Shown one piece after another: positions 37,401-49,723 of a DNA stretch of 64,000 nt. This DNA comes from Membranipora membranacea. Lineage: Eukaryota; Bryozoa; Gymnolaemata; Cheilostomatida; Membraniporidae. Made by a program: the position numbers and the translations under genes. The notes under the pieces are model-generated. The model saw nothing but the letters and a program-made list of their open reading frames with translations, was not told where the DNA came from and did not search any database. Numbering within the stretch: the first letter of the stretch is position 1; every line of letters begins with the position of its first letter. The DNA is taken from NCBI GenBank assembly GCA_914767715.1, contig OU612066.1:10175001-10239000 (forward strand). Reading direction: 5' to 3'.

Positions 37401-40400
37401 GCTGGCTATTGAAGGTTAGAGGTGTTATCATGTACAATGTACCATGTTGGTGTTGCTTGCAAACTCTTCTGCATTTCCAGCTTTTAGAATGTTGTAGCTC
37501 TCATATTTCAGCTGTCTTGGTTATTCAGATCCAGCTGTGCTGTCATATCCGCTTCTCATCTTGTATATGTACATGTGTGGATGTGTACAAGCTGTTGATT
37601 TGGCACAGCTAACTGTAACTGGGGTCCAACCACTGTTAACCAGCCTTATATTTGAGCATTGGTGACTGGGTATGTTTTACTGTTTCCAACCTACAGAACG
37701 AGTTCGAGAGCAGATTTCTAAACAACACAAATTGAAGGATTTCTGTATTCTGATCCTGTCAAAAAAACGTGGTAACAACCCATGACTGTGTTAACTGCAT
37801 GTTCGATCATTTCCTCTTCCTTTGCATAACCTCGTCTTGTTCCTGAATGTCTCGTTGCTCCTTGTCAATTCAGACAGAGCAGGTGATGGGGTTTCGCTAT
37901 TTCCTCTAAAAATTCCAGATCTATTCATTGAATGATTTGTCTACTTGAAAAACTCGACTGTGTTATGCACTTTACTTGTGTTTTAATTTTTATTGAGTTG
38001 ACTGATATTGAATTTTCTCCAATAGATCCGGGCATACCAAAGAGGAACATATGTAAGAATGTAAGCCATCAGAGAGTGTTTGATTTTATACAAGATCAGC
38101 TGAGGACAAGTTATCAGTACTTTGCCATTCCACAGCTTGAGTCTGGACCGGCATTCAATAAACTGCTGATGCCTGAAATCACCAATGGCAAAAAAACAAC
38201 AGTAAGTATACTAGATTCCTAGTGCTATAAATAACACACAGGAAGAAAACTTTTATTGAGCCAGAAGTAATCTTATTCAGTCTGAAATATTCTCATTAAA
38301 AAGACATATGCGAATTTAATTCCACAAATCATTAGATTTAGCGAATCTCTTAATGAAAGTTTACATTAAATAATATTTCTGTTGACAGAAGGCCAAGACC
38401 CAGGATCTCCCAAATCAGACACCCAAGTCTGTGAAAAAGGCAGATCATCGTGCTGATACAGAATCAAAAGCTCCTGCCGAACAGATATCTGAAAGCCTAG
38501 GTAAACTAGACTTAAATTCAGAAACAAGTGGTTCTATGGAGAAGGATGACAAAGCATCAGATATGGTGACGGAGTCTACTAACAATGAAGAAACAACTGC
38601 GAAAAATGAGACACCCAGTGAAGAAGTCAGCGTTGTTGTTACCACAGATGGCAACCCAAGAGAAAGTGAGGAAATCTCTGATGCGTCAGGTTTGAATGTA
38701 GTAGAATCTGACCAACAACAGAATAACTCCGCCATGCTAGTCAAAAAGGGTAAGTTTTGTTAGTAAGCCTAATATGTGCACGTCTGATATCCTGTGCAAT
38801 CTATTTCCTGTTCAATTGTTCACTCCAAGGGCAGGTATAGATCAAGAGGAACTAACTCCTACTCCTTGTTTAGATTCAGGCTCAAATACTAGGTGACCGG
38901 AGGATATAAAATAACCTATGGTCGTAGCAAGGAGTTATCTGATCTAGGTTCCATTTCCTTGATTAAATAATATATCATAAAAAAATTCAGGTTTTTGCAA
39001 CTCCAAAAAGAGTGTTTACATATTATTGGAAATCACCAAAATCATGCGCAACATTAGCTCAAAATTTCCGAATAGATCAGATAAAATTATTTACATCCAA
39101 AAAGTAAACATGATCGGTGGAAGTAAACCTTGTACTCATGTTACAAGTTCAAGTCTGAACATTTTACTAGAAAGGTACTCAAGCTTTGTATCTTTTTTTT
39201 TGTAGATGCCCTCGCATCATCTAGCCCTAAAACAAGTGCCAAACAACCAGAATCTCCACCAGACCATGGCTCGTCTACTGGAGTGGACCAAACACATTCT
39301 CAGTCTACAGTACCCGCTTCAGAGGAAAGTCAGATTGAGGAGAGCAAGGATGTGGAGGTACAGGATGTGGAGGTGGTGGTAGTCGAGGACTCAGAACCTC
39401 CTACTGATGAGCTACATAAAGCTGTCTATGACCCTGAGTATGTGGCCAGTCTGAAAGCAGAGGATTACAACTTTGACTTTCACTCTGATCATGTAAGTTA
39501 TCGCCAATATAACTGAGTTACAAAATCAGGCTAGTATTAGATCTTCTAAAACCTTGCTATCATGTTAGAGAGAGGGGAAATTTCACTTTTTGGCTGAAAG
39601 AAAGTAATAGTGAGCAACAGATTAAAACCAAACAGCATAAAGATTATGGACAGCGATGCTATTCCTATGATCACATTGTAATATGTCAATGACATGATAG
39701 CTAAATTAAAACAAATTTAAATCCAATAACCGCTTACTGCCTTAGTCATAGGAACCAAGGCAAGTGTCACCATCAGAACTAGAAGTCCTTTGTTCAACCC
39801 TTATTGGCCAAAAATGACATCTTATCTCACATGTTGAGCGCCATATAGGTTGTACCCCATATCACTGAGCTTTGTGACTTTGTTCCTGAACTCATTGACA
39901 TATTTTTGTGATAATTCATACTCTTATTTTTATTAGTTGACAGTGTCAAAGAGTGAGATACCGATATTCTGTCGAGGATGCTCTAAATCTGGTCACCTGA
40001 CTGATGATTGTCCTGATGAGCAGCTACCAGCCTGTGTTCCTCTGCCCCCACCTTCAGCCAAACACAGAGAAATACTCAGCAATGTTCTCACTGAGGTCAA
40101 GGGTAAGTTTCTTGTGCTTGTTTTTTTATTCCACCTTCAATATTTTTATGTTTTAATAACCCTGCTATCTACCTCTGCTTACATGGTTATATAATAAAAA
40201 TCAAAGTTGCCTGCTCATGTTAATTGAGTAAATTGTATTGCACTTTTTACTTGACAGAGCAAATGCAGATGAATTCAGGAGATAACCAGGTTCGAGACTA
40301 CTTATTAGAAGATCTCATTGAATGCATACAGAATGTGTTTCCAGGTTTGTCCTCTTCTAATCTTATAACTCTCAGCCGGGGAGACTTAGTCTTGTCATGT

Positions 40401-43400
40401 GTCCATCAGGTGTGTTTTAGATACTAGTAGGTTTTGTGGTAATACTAGGGATTGGTGCTTGCCATATTCATAAGCAAAGCACACCATACATCAACTTTGA
40501 TATTGTCAAAGGCATAAATAAAGGGTTAACTTTGGTAAAAGGAGAGTCATCTTTAACTAGATCTTATTTCATGAATTATTTGGAGCTACCCCTGATCGGG
40601 AGATTGGCCACCAGTACGTTAGATGTTATTATTGCGTGCTGGAATAAATTTAGAATAATAGTTAATCATCTTAAAATAAACTGATCAAGATATAATTGCA
40701 TATTCACACTACCTTTATGTCTGTAGAAGCCAGTCTCACACTGTATGGCTCGTCCAGAAATGGTTTTGGCAATGCTAAAAGTGATGTGGATATCTGTATG
40801 ACACTTGATGAAGTTGAATGTATTGATGTAAGTTATATTATGTATATATCATATATTATTAACTTTGCTAACACTAAACTGATCAGTACCTGAAGGCAAA
40901 TGAGATCATGTTGTACATTCATGCTATTTTATGGAGTACCAAAGGTTAAAAAGTGATAAAAATACACGAAACCGGTCAGTGATATTGAAACAAAAATACA
41001 TTTGAAAAATATATATGTACTGTTATCTGAATGCTTTATTTTCATCTGCTTGTTCTGGATTCATTGGTCAATTTATTGAGGGTTGTGAATGATATATTAT
41101 ATGGGGAATGATTGGTCTACAACTGCAGGATGCCATGCTGCATAAGATCGCGGTGGCACAACTGGTTCGTTGGCTTGGCAATTTCTGAATACTTTATCTA
41201 GTGAAATATTATAAGCACCATGGCTTGACCGGTTTTTTATGTCAAACTGTTTTGTATGTCAAATTTGTTTTTGTCTACGTAGCGCCACATTTAATATTTT
41301 AGCCGTCTAAGACTGTGGATATCATATACAGGCTGTCAAAGTGTTTGCATCGCCTACCTCAGTGCAATGAGATCGTGCCGTTAGCACACGCAAAGGTTTG
41401 TCAGAAACTATATTTTACGTTATTTTATGCTAGCTTTTTGTGTCTATGGAGAGGCAAGACAAATTTATATTTGACTCCAATTTATTGATTTGATATTTGG
41501 TTCAGATTGATTCCATCAATCAGCATTTATTTAAAGATTATTTATAGCATAGAATTATGACTCCCTTAGTTTCGTTGTTTAATTGCTTAACCTTTTTTTA
41601 TCACAGGTACCAATAGTGAAGTTCCGTAGCACTAAATATAACTTGGAGGGAGATATCAGCCTGTATAACATCTTAGCTCAGAGGAATACGCTGATGCTTT
41701 ATAAATACTCACAGGTTGATGAGAGAGTAAGAACATTGGGTTATACTGTCAAAGAGTTTGCAAAGGTACAACCACTCTCTTATTCCACCTCAATGTCTAA
41801 ATCGTTGCCTCAATGTCTGAAATGGAAATATATCTAATCAGAGACCGAGCCTTTGAGTACACAATTCATATGACCATCTTGCTGCCTATTTACCTGTTAA
41901 TGTCTATTGATTGTTCATATTTTACATGCCCGTTCTACTGAAACTCCTACTAAGGAGGAGCTCCCGGGTTCGAATCCCGCTGCAGTCTATGACTACTGGG
42001 CTCAATTGACGCCCCTCCGACCTGCCTGTAAACTGATAGCAACTTGGCGCCGAGAATGGTGGCCGCGCCCATAAGGTTATGATACCAGCGTTGTCCAATT
42101 TTGACATTTTATATATCGTTGGAAAGCTAATCAAACACTGATTCTGAATATATTGGTTTCGGCATTACGTCATGTCATGGCGTTGTGCTCTTTTGATAAA
42201 AGGCAGGATTATCGTCTTTGAGGAGGATTTTTTAGGACGATGTGGTGCAGATACTATGGTTCATATCATACAAAAACGCATTAAAAAGCCCCTAAAATTA
42301 GCGTTTTTGGGCTTTCTGTGTGGTATAATTCTGGGAAAACTGATATGCAGTGACATATTCTGTTGGCATGTCTTGTTTGCACTATGCTTCATCAAAGCGG
42401 CTTCGTTTGTGAGGGATTTAAAAAAAAATTGTCTGGCCTCAGTGATTGCCCTTTTGACAGCATGTTTGGCGTCATTGAAAATAGGAATATTCTGACAGAG
42501 GGCAACTCCTAATATTTTTGATAATAAAGTGATAAAAAAAAATACCAAGGTCTTTTATCAGTCATGACATGTAGCATAAGGTCTTCCCGAAGTAAATAAC
42601 CTGTCTTTTCTATGTGTGGCACGCATCACATTGGATCCTCATCCATTTAACCAAAGCAACCTAAATAAGCTAATTACCAATGAAAAAAAGATAGTTTTTC
42701 CTCTGGTGCTTAATGCCACATGATCCTGAAATTGCCCCTCATGGGTGCTTCAGAGGCTTCTTGTAAACCTTATGCAGTTGAAAGTATGATATAAACCAAT
42801 GTATCTGCACCACATTGTCCTTAAAAATCCTCCTCAAAGACGATAATCCTGCCTTTTATCAATATAGCACAGCGCCATGACATGACATCATGCCGAGACC
42901 AATGTTTTCAGAATCAGTGGTTGATTAGCTTTCCAACGATTTATAAAATGTCAAAATCGGACAACACTGGTATCATAACCTTAAGGCACCTTTATTTCTC
43001 AGTCTTCGGACAGAGACAATAACTTGTGATTTTTTTAACCAATGTAAGGCAGGTTGCCTACACCAAGGAGCTGTCTCTAACTCCCTGCCTACACAATGTA
43101 ATTTTCTTCAAAGAGTACACAAATCCCTGAAAAGTTCAAATAATGGCATATTTACTAAACAAATGTAATGCCATTGACCATATTGATGTATAATATATTT
43201 TAGCAATGTGATATGGGAGATGCTAGCAGAGGTAGTCTATCATCCTACGCATACATCATATTGATGATATATTATCTACAGCAGTGTGATCCACCAGTTC
43301 TGCCAGTTTTACAAGAGGTTGGCTGCCTATTATTATATTTATTTGTGAACTTTAGCCTGGGAAAAGCAACAGGCGAGGCTATAACCAAATCATCATGGTC

Positions 43401-46400
43401 ATCTTTTACACAAGTTTCAAGCATTTAGCTTCATGGAAGTTGATGCCTGTTATGGGCGCTTATCATTCTTAAAAGCCCATACATAGATTTGCTCAGTTCA
43501 GATTGTGTTCTTGTCTGCTCTTACATCATTTAAGTGACGATGTCTTCCATTGTTACAGCTGTACGAGGGAGAGAGACCTGTACATATAGTAGAAGAATGG
43601 GATACATGGTTCTTTGAGGGTAGCAATAAGGAGCTGGTATGTATAGTATAGGTTATTAGCCTATTAACCTCAAACAAAACTGGAAAAGAAATGTACAGTT
43701 TTACTAGCCAAATAGTATATGAAGTATATGAACTGGGTTGCTCTACCTTTAATCATTTAAGGTTAATAGAATCATATTGCTGTTGCGAATAACGTCTGGG
43801 AACGTGAGGAATACGAGATACAACAACTTTTCATGTGAGAATATGATACTACAACTTCCACGTGTCAGGGTACATTATGATGCATTGTGAAAGGTTGTCT
43901 CTCCTATTGTTGCGAGAGTGTAACTCCGAATGACATTGATGACATTACTGACCACTATTGTAGTTTTTTGCAACCTTTCCAATAGGCACGAAAAATTGGT
44001 GTAATGGTGATGGTTTATGTATTCGTTACAGCAAAAGGTGTGGCCTGGTTTCAGGATGAACACACAAGATGTCGCTCAGCTGTGGTATGGGTTTCTCAAT
44101 TTTTATGCCCAAAAGTTTGACTTTAAGACAAACGTTGTCACTATAAGGATGCATCGAAGTATGACCAAGTTTGAGAAACTCTGGAACTCTGATACGCTAG
44201 CTATAGAAGATCCGTTTGATCTGAAGCGTAACCTCGGATCGGCACTTTCTAAGAAAAGTAAGTGCTGGTGGGACCAAAGGGGTAATGTTGATCTTACTAT
44301 GGTCAAACACGAATTTTACTGTAGGTTTACCCTTGCACATCAACTATAAGTATTTTCAAATCAATTTACTCTTATTTAGTCACTAAAGATGAACAGCGCT
44401 AGCTGAATTTTGCGCCTCTTTAGGCTTGCAAACTGTTATAAAGCAGCTTGTTTGTTTATTTCACAGCTCAAGTGCTGTTATACCTATGTAGGTGTTTCTA
44501 TTTGTGCTTTGAGTGTACAGGGCAGTTGGCAGGGTTAATCTATTCATAGAATGAACAGTTGTAAATAATTGAAGAGTAAATTGGTAAACTGATTCCAACT
44601 TTACTCCTTTGTGTAATCAAAATTGGTTATAGTGATAATATGATGCTTAATTCTTAAGTAGTATAGGTCAATATTCTAGAGCACAGTTGCTGAAAATAAT
44701 AAGTGTACATCAAATATTCATTTATTCTTGAACAATGAGTATATCATTTTTAGTTTTTTGTCGCAAGCAAGTAGACTGGAAAAACACTTGGATGTCATTT
44801 CCATAGTTTTTCCAGATGTCAATTCTCTGCGGCCACCCAGTTAGAAGCCATGACAAGTCATTTTGATTCTGTTTCTAACAGTTTTGTTTAGCGTCAATGA
44901 GGCATAGTTAAACTTGCACAGGTGCTATGAGATGTTTATGACATGCCCTTCCCTGCTCCTTGAACCCTTATAATAATTTTACCGACATGAAGTGCTACCC
45001 AGTTTCAAATTATCACATGGTATGAGAGCAACAACAAACACACAAGTTTTATATATTATAATCACGTACACCCAGACAAATACTCTGTTTACGTAATTTT
45101 ATGACATGTTCATTGATTTACGTATTACATGTGTTTGTACGCAGTCACACCTTTTTTACTTTATTTTAGTGAATGCGTATATCCTGGGTAACTTCATCAA
45201 AGCCCGAACTATATTCATGTCCACTGTGGAGGAGATACCATCAGGGTATATGAACTGGTACAAATACTTCTTCAACAACAAAGATATAATGCAGTCCGCA
45301 GGTGCCCCTAATGACAGGGGCTGTCGAATATGTGGAAAGATAGGTCACTTAGCTAAAGCCTGCCCCGTGGTGCAAAACCGCAAAGACAGGAGCAAGTGAG
45401 TCCGTAGACAAAGTCAGCATCGTTAGAAATTCAAGTCAATTTGAAAGCGGCATCATTTTAATAATTAGATGAAAATCAATCGATCTGGAGAATTATTTTC
45501 CGGTCGTTGACAGACATCTGTCAGTGTTGTATAGTGTGATATTTGACCAAGTTATGTAATCTAATTTTCCCCTGGACCCAAACCTCAAGCCCACCCGCTT
45601 CTCAAGTGGGGTACTTCTCCGTATTTTAAACTCAAGAGAATTTTGCACTGGGTCACAATCTTGTTACATCGTTGGCTTCAGCATTTTCATTGTCTGTATG
45701 ACACTAATGTATATTTTCTATTCATCTCAGAAAGCTGAAAGAAAAGAGGCTCGCAGAGGCAAAAAGAAATGCCCAAGAGAATAGGGAGAGTGAGTTGATT
45801 GAATTATTTATTATATATGCAATGTCAGGCCTCTATGAATTGAACGTCAACTTTAATCACATTTCAAAGAAAATGATGTTCAATAATGGTATATAGATGA
45901 TCCAGGCCAAAAAAGTATCTACCATACTGGGATGATGAACACGGCTCATAACAGAGAATGAACTTTTGGGCTTATTTATTGACGCGTTTACCTACATGAG
46001 ACAGGGCATGAACGTGTCACTTCTTTATTTCCAATAAAAATTTCTATTTTTATTCTCGGCTGACAACAAATTTACTAAAACATTGACATGATAGTAATCG
46101 CTCATGAGCACTCAAATTATAACACCTTTCATTCTGAAGCACATCGCTTATCCCATAGACAATTGCTATAGATATAACTATATATATATATTTAGTACCT
46201 TTGCTAGACTAGTCTGAGCCCCCAAGACTCTTGCCCACCGTTCGACGGTCCACCGGCCGGGGCAGACATGCTATTGCTAGACATGAATGGATGTAGCCGA
46301 GATATAGAATATCTCAGTGGGATTTAGTATTTAGAAGCCACCCTCACAATGACATCAGATATCAATGTTATTTTATCTGATACTATGTCTGTTACAGTGG

Positions 46401-47559
46401 AGAGACGACACTCAGGGAGGGACAGAGGTTCTACATCTTCAGATAATGCCACAATTCCCAATACACCACCCCGTCCCAATAACAGAGGAGGACCACAACG
46501 GGGACACAACCAGAATTACAGGGGCCAACAACAGTACGGATCACCTCATCAGTATAAGCAGCGGAATAGAGAGCAGCATGGTTATAATTATCCCCATAGG
46601 CAATACGATACTCAACAAAATCAATCTTATAGGGGCGACAGAGACAGGAGGCAAGTCAATGGTGGTCATCACCAACAACAGCAACAGCAAAATAATGGTC
46701 AGCAGAAAAGGAATAAGTCAGGTGAATATGGCCATAAACTCGCTTTTCCTGAAGCGGATTCACATCAACACGGCGGCGGCCCGATGACTCAACAAGGTCG
46801 GCCGATGAAGCACTCATCACGGTACTCTCAACAACAGGCAGCAACTGGGCAGACTATGGTAGGTGTGTGTGTAATAAAAGCATCGGCAGCGGAATGGTTA
46901 TTATGTTATTCATTCTGTGTTTTAAGTGGATTTGGATGAATGTTTACATAGATTGATAATTTCTAGTAGTCATATCCAATTTATTTTCAAGATGCCACAA
47001 AAAGCTAATTGCTGTTTGCGATGAAAGTAAAAATAATGCTGTTGATTGGATTTGGTGTGTAGTAATTGGGTAATTTAATCAGGGGTATTGACAACTTTAT
47101 AAACGTGTAAAATTATTATGAATTCTCCATATTCTGTGGTGTAGAGTTAGTCTGTGTTGTCGTTCATGTTTAGCGATGCAGAGAGGTTTTAAATAATTAA
47201 CCAAAGCTAAATTATGGATTACACTAAGATTTAATCAAAGCATCCATAATTACACCTATATTTGAGTTATGTATTATGTTGAGCGTCATCAATAGTAACA
47301 TCTCACTGACTGACTTCATGATAGCTGTGGTGCATTACTGAACCAAATAGCCTCCCTGATACAGTGAGTAACTTACTTTAACCTCATATATCCAGAAACA
47401 AAGCTAAGATTCATCATTGTTATTATTTAGGAGACGGTACGGGGCCCTGTACCACCCCTCATGTCACAACCTAACCTTCAGGGGTATGGATCACTGACTA
47501 TACACAATAGCTCGCTGCCTGCCTCCTATAATAGTACTCAGCCTTCATCAAGGAGATAA
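31471..47559 (+). CDS. TUT4: Terminal uridylyltransferase TUT4/7-like, copy B (5' end missing)
   Basis: Divergent paralog of 18331-27210. Exons: 31471-31542, 31826-31972, 32751-33023, 33285-33434, 33696-33958, 34299-34415, 35000-35186, 35374-35514, 35948-36147, 36480-36587, 36831-36896, 37246-37414, 37697-37771 (optional), 38026-38201, 38389-38749, 39206-39492, 39937-40102, 40258-40344, 40727-40827, 41303-41395, 41607-41765, 43204-43317, 43559-43636, 44032-44257, 45170-45395, 45731-45789, 46398-46858, 47431-47559. This gives about 1560 residues (human TUT4 and TUT7 are about 1500-1640). Domain order: charged low-complexity N-terminus; C2H2 finger (CQLCEYHV then HRIGDGH, exon 34299); inactive nucleotidyltransferase (GSVRAGFAL, SDTNI); acidic linker; knuckle CRGCSKSGHLTDDC; active domain with GSSRNGFGNAKSDVDICMT and LEGDISLYN; second knuckle CRICGKIGHLAKAC; Arg/Gln/His-rich tail (exon 46398). 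The uridine-linked His is Arg here (IEDPFDLKRNLG). The first exon begins in phase 2, so an upstream start exon is missing. Whether the real ortholog is TUT4 or TUT7 cannot be told. Confidence 0.92.
36927..36946. repeat. 20-base word also at 2892-2911 (inverted)
   Basis: The exact reverse complement of 2892-2911, beginning GCTTGTCAAGACAGG. A close relative (CTTGTCAACACAGGCTACC) lies near 58040-58058. It abuts the hairpin insertion at 36952. The copy near 2892 is itself half of an imperfect hairpin, so this may be a degenerate member of another hairpin family. Confidence 0.6.
36952..36969. mobile_element. Smallest palindromic insertion, CAGGGAG group
   Basis: An 18-bp palindrome with no loop and arms CAGGGAGAA and TTCTCCCCG (one mismatch). 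It is flanked by exact CATACAC repeats (36945-36951 and 36970-36976). In a TUT copy B intron, 55 bases past a 5' splice site. Confidence 0.85.
41940..42062 (+). mobile_element. Fragment of a tRNA-derived SINE (tentative)
   Basis: GGTTCGAATCC at 41967-41977 is a perfect RNA polymerase III B box inside a T-arm-like stem (CGGG and CCCG). An anticodon-like stem precedes it, but no A box is visible, so this is not an intact tRNA gene. The following 80 bases are GC-richer than the intron and run into the foldback element at 42072. Best read as a 5'-truncated SINE. Confidence 0.4.
42072..42983. mobile_element. Large foldback DNA element, TUT copy B intron
   Basis: A 912-bp element whose two about 200-bp arms (42072-42271 and 42784-42983) are inverted copies with only scattered differences. 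The tips read TAAGGTTATGATACC and its complement. The 510-bp centre has no transposase. A 107-codon frame (42172-42495) crosses an arm and is probably chance. No target repeat is clear. It explains the 1.4-kb intron here. Confidence 0.8.
43064..43087. mobile_element. Tiny palindromic insertion, CAAGGAG group
   Basis: A 24-bp hairpin starting CAAGGAG and ending CTCCCTG, flanked by exact CCTACAC repeats (43057-43063 and 43088-43094). Its loop (TGTCTCT) resembles those at 25264 and 53580, which supports common descent. In the same intron as the large foldback. Confidence 0.86.
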
Positions 47560-49559
47560 ACTTACTGCCGTGTCACTCTAGTACTACAACCATTCCTCTG
47601 AGTGTAAGTGACAATCTTATTAGTAAATGTTTATATAAGTTTATTGCTGTGAAGAGGATATACACTGATTCGCAGATTGATGTATGGTAGTATAGAAGAT
47701 GTTTTAGGTTAGGTCCTTTCTCTTTTCTCGGGAGATTTACAATGAACTGGATCACCTGTTTTGGCATGCTAGTAGATTGCAATTTGACTCTGTATCCTTC
47801 TTTTGCACCCAAACTCACTGCTGCTTGTTTGAGCCCAACTTCCTGGAAATAAGATCTAAACACCTGGCATCATGCAGCTTCCCGGCATCATACAGATATA
47901 CGCAACAAAGGGCAGATTATTGTGGCATTTTTTGTCGACAGATGAGAATGTTTTATCATGAATTGCAGTGCTAGGTGTACGTAATATCCCTCATTTATAT
48001 AGATATGACCTTTGTTACCTTTATACACTGTCTCATGGGTGAGAGTGACTTATGTCCTGGTTGGCTACTTGTTGATTTTGTAAAATATTAGGCATATATA
48101 CTGTAGTTATAATATAGTATCATATATTCTCTGATACAGAGTGTGTTTTCTAGTCAGGATAGAAATTATTTCTCGGTTATTCGGGTTACCTTTGCTGTCA
48201 TTATACTGAGTCTGTTTTGTTTGTACCCTGTGGTCCTTTGTTAGTGCACCTGGTTATGTTGAGACATAATATGATTTGTACGAAGTTTCAAAATAGTAAA
48301 TGTATGCAAGTGCTGATATGAATTGCTTTTGGCTACATATTCTGACTCTTTGTTATTCAAGCTACAAATATTGCTTCTGTTTCTGTATTTTTAATGAAGG
48401 CAGTATGGGTATTTATATTCAAGTGTGCAACATAAAGGGCCTGCAGCGCTGCTTTTCATCTATACACATTATTATGCTAAACCCGTTTATTGAGATGCCT
48501 TTTACTCTCTATACTTGCGTAAGTGAGATTGGAATTATTCCCTATTCGCTGTTTTATCGATATGAATGGCAGTGTTTCTATAGATTCGTACGATCACCTC
48601 CCATCACTCTGCTGTGCTGTGTCACTAGACGATTTTGTATCCTAGTGAGTGCAATTTGGTGATAACAGTACTATAGTTCGCTGGGCTGAATTATTTTGAG
48701 GATAACACTTATCGGATTTATTGATTGGTACGTAGAAAACAAAACTTTTATCACTTTTGTTCTACTGAAGATGATCGAAGATCGTCAATTGAAGGGAGAT
48801 TTTCATCCACATATATTGTCTCTGTGTGTTCAGGTGTGTTTCTTCTACCATATTGTTCGGAGAGATATTTGGAAAAGTCGACAGGAACTTTCTCTATGTC
48901 AAAGCTTGTCAGAAGAGATAGTGATACAATGCAGTAGGTAGATTGTATTGGATTGTATACGGTTGTATACGATGTTACTTTCAAATTGTATTTGATTTTA
49001 TCTACTCGTCGGTCAGTGCTTGCTTATAGTTATAAATGACAACGTAATGTCATACTTTATAATGGTATGTAGTACAACTGATGGCCCGTTTTGACAAGCC
49101 TATGCTTATCGGTCAGGCCGAGGGTGGAGGACAGTTGTCGCGACAATTTAATGGTGTTTAGCTGTAGGGTAAATGTTCGTGTGACCTACAATTAAACTGC
49201 TAGATGGAATTCAACTGACTATTCGGAATTTGTAATTCACTGCTCTTCACAATCTGATTAATATAGTGTAACAATGGTACGATGAGTCCTCGAATAGTTT
49301 CATTTAAATATCAATGTATATTAGGGTGAAATTAAGTAAACAGTCGAAACTAGGACATTATATACATGTTGTCAGCTGTCGGTGTTTTATTATTCATGTT
49401 GGATGTGGATGTGTTGGTATAATTCAGGTATGTTTTTTTGTTAACTTAATTCATCAAAGTTAGATTCATAATGCTCCATAAGCTCATGTATTTATGGGTT
49501 GGTTTCTCAATTGTTAGGTCATAAAGTAAGAACATTACAGATTCTTAGGCAGGGTAATA

Positions 49560-49723
49560 AGGATATAGCATAAGCATATATAAGGATATATAAGGATATA
49601 TCCTTACTCTGTGATATATAGAAGGCGTATAGATAGAGTAAGGATAGAAGGATATAGAGAAAGTACATGGATTAATATAAGGATATATCCTTACTATGTA
49701 ATCCTTACTCTGTGATTAAGTTG
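49560..49723. repeat. Cluster of AAGGATATATCCTT hairpin pieces
   Basis: At least three overlapping units with AAGGATATATCCTTACTCTGTG or parts of it, on both strands, plus ATATAAGGAT repeats. They belong to the same group as the clean insertion at 50874-50901. GATTAA lies on both sides of the last unit. Looks like nested or rearranged insertions. Confidence 0.6.

Noticed and set aside
41940-41985. tRNA gene
   Set aside because: The T arm and B box are good, but there is no D arm, no A box and no matching acceptor stem.
42172-42495. 107-codon frame with hydrophobic stretches
   Set aside because: It starts inside one arm of the foldback element and has no known family or splice context. Most likely a chance frame in a noncoding element.
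48300-48662. 120-codon frame on the plus strand
   Set aside because: Cys/Phe/Ile-rich composition typical of random AT-rich DNA, with no domain and no conservation signal visible.
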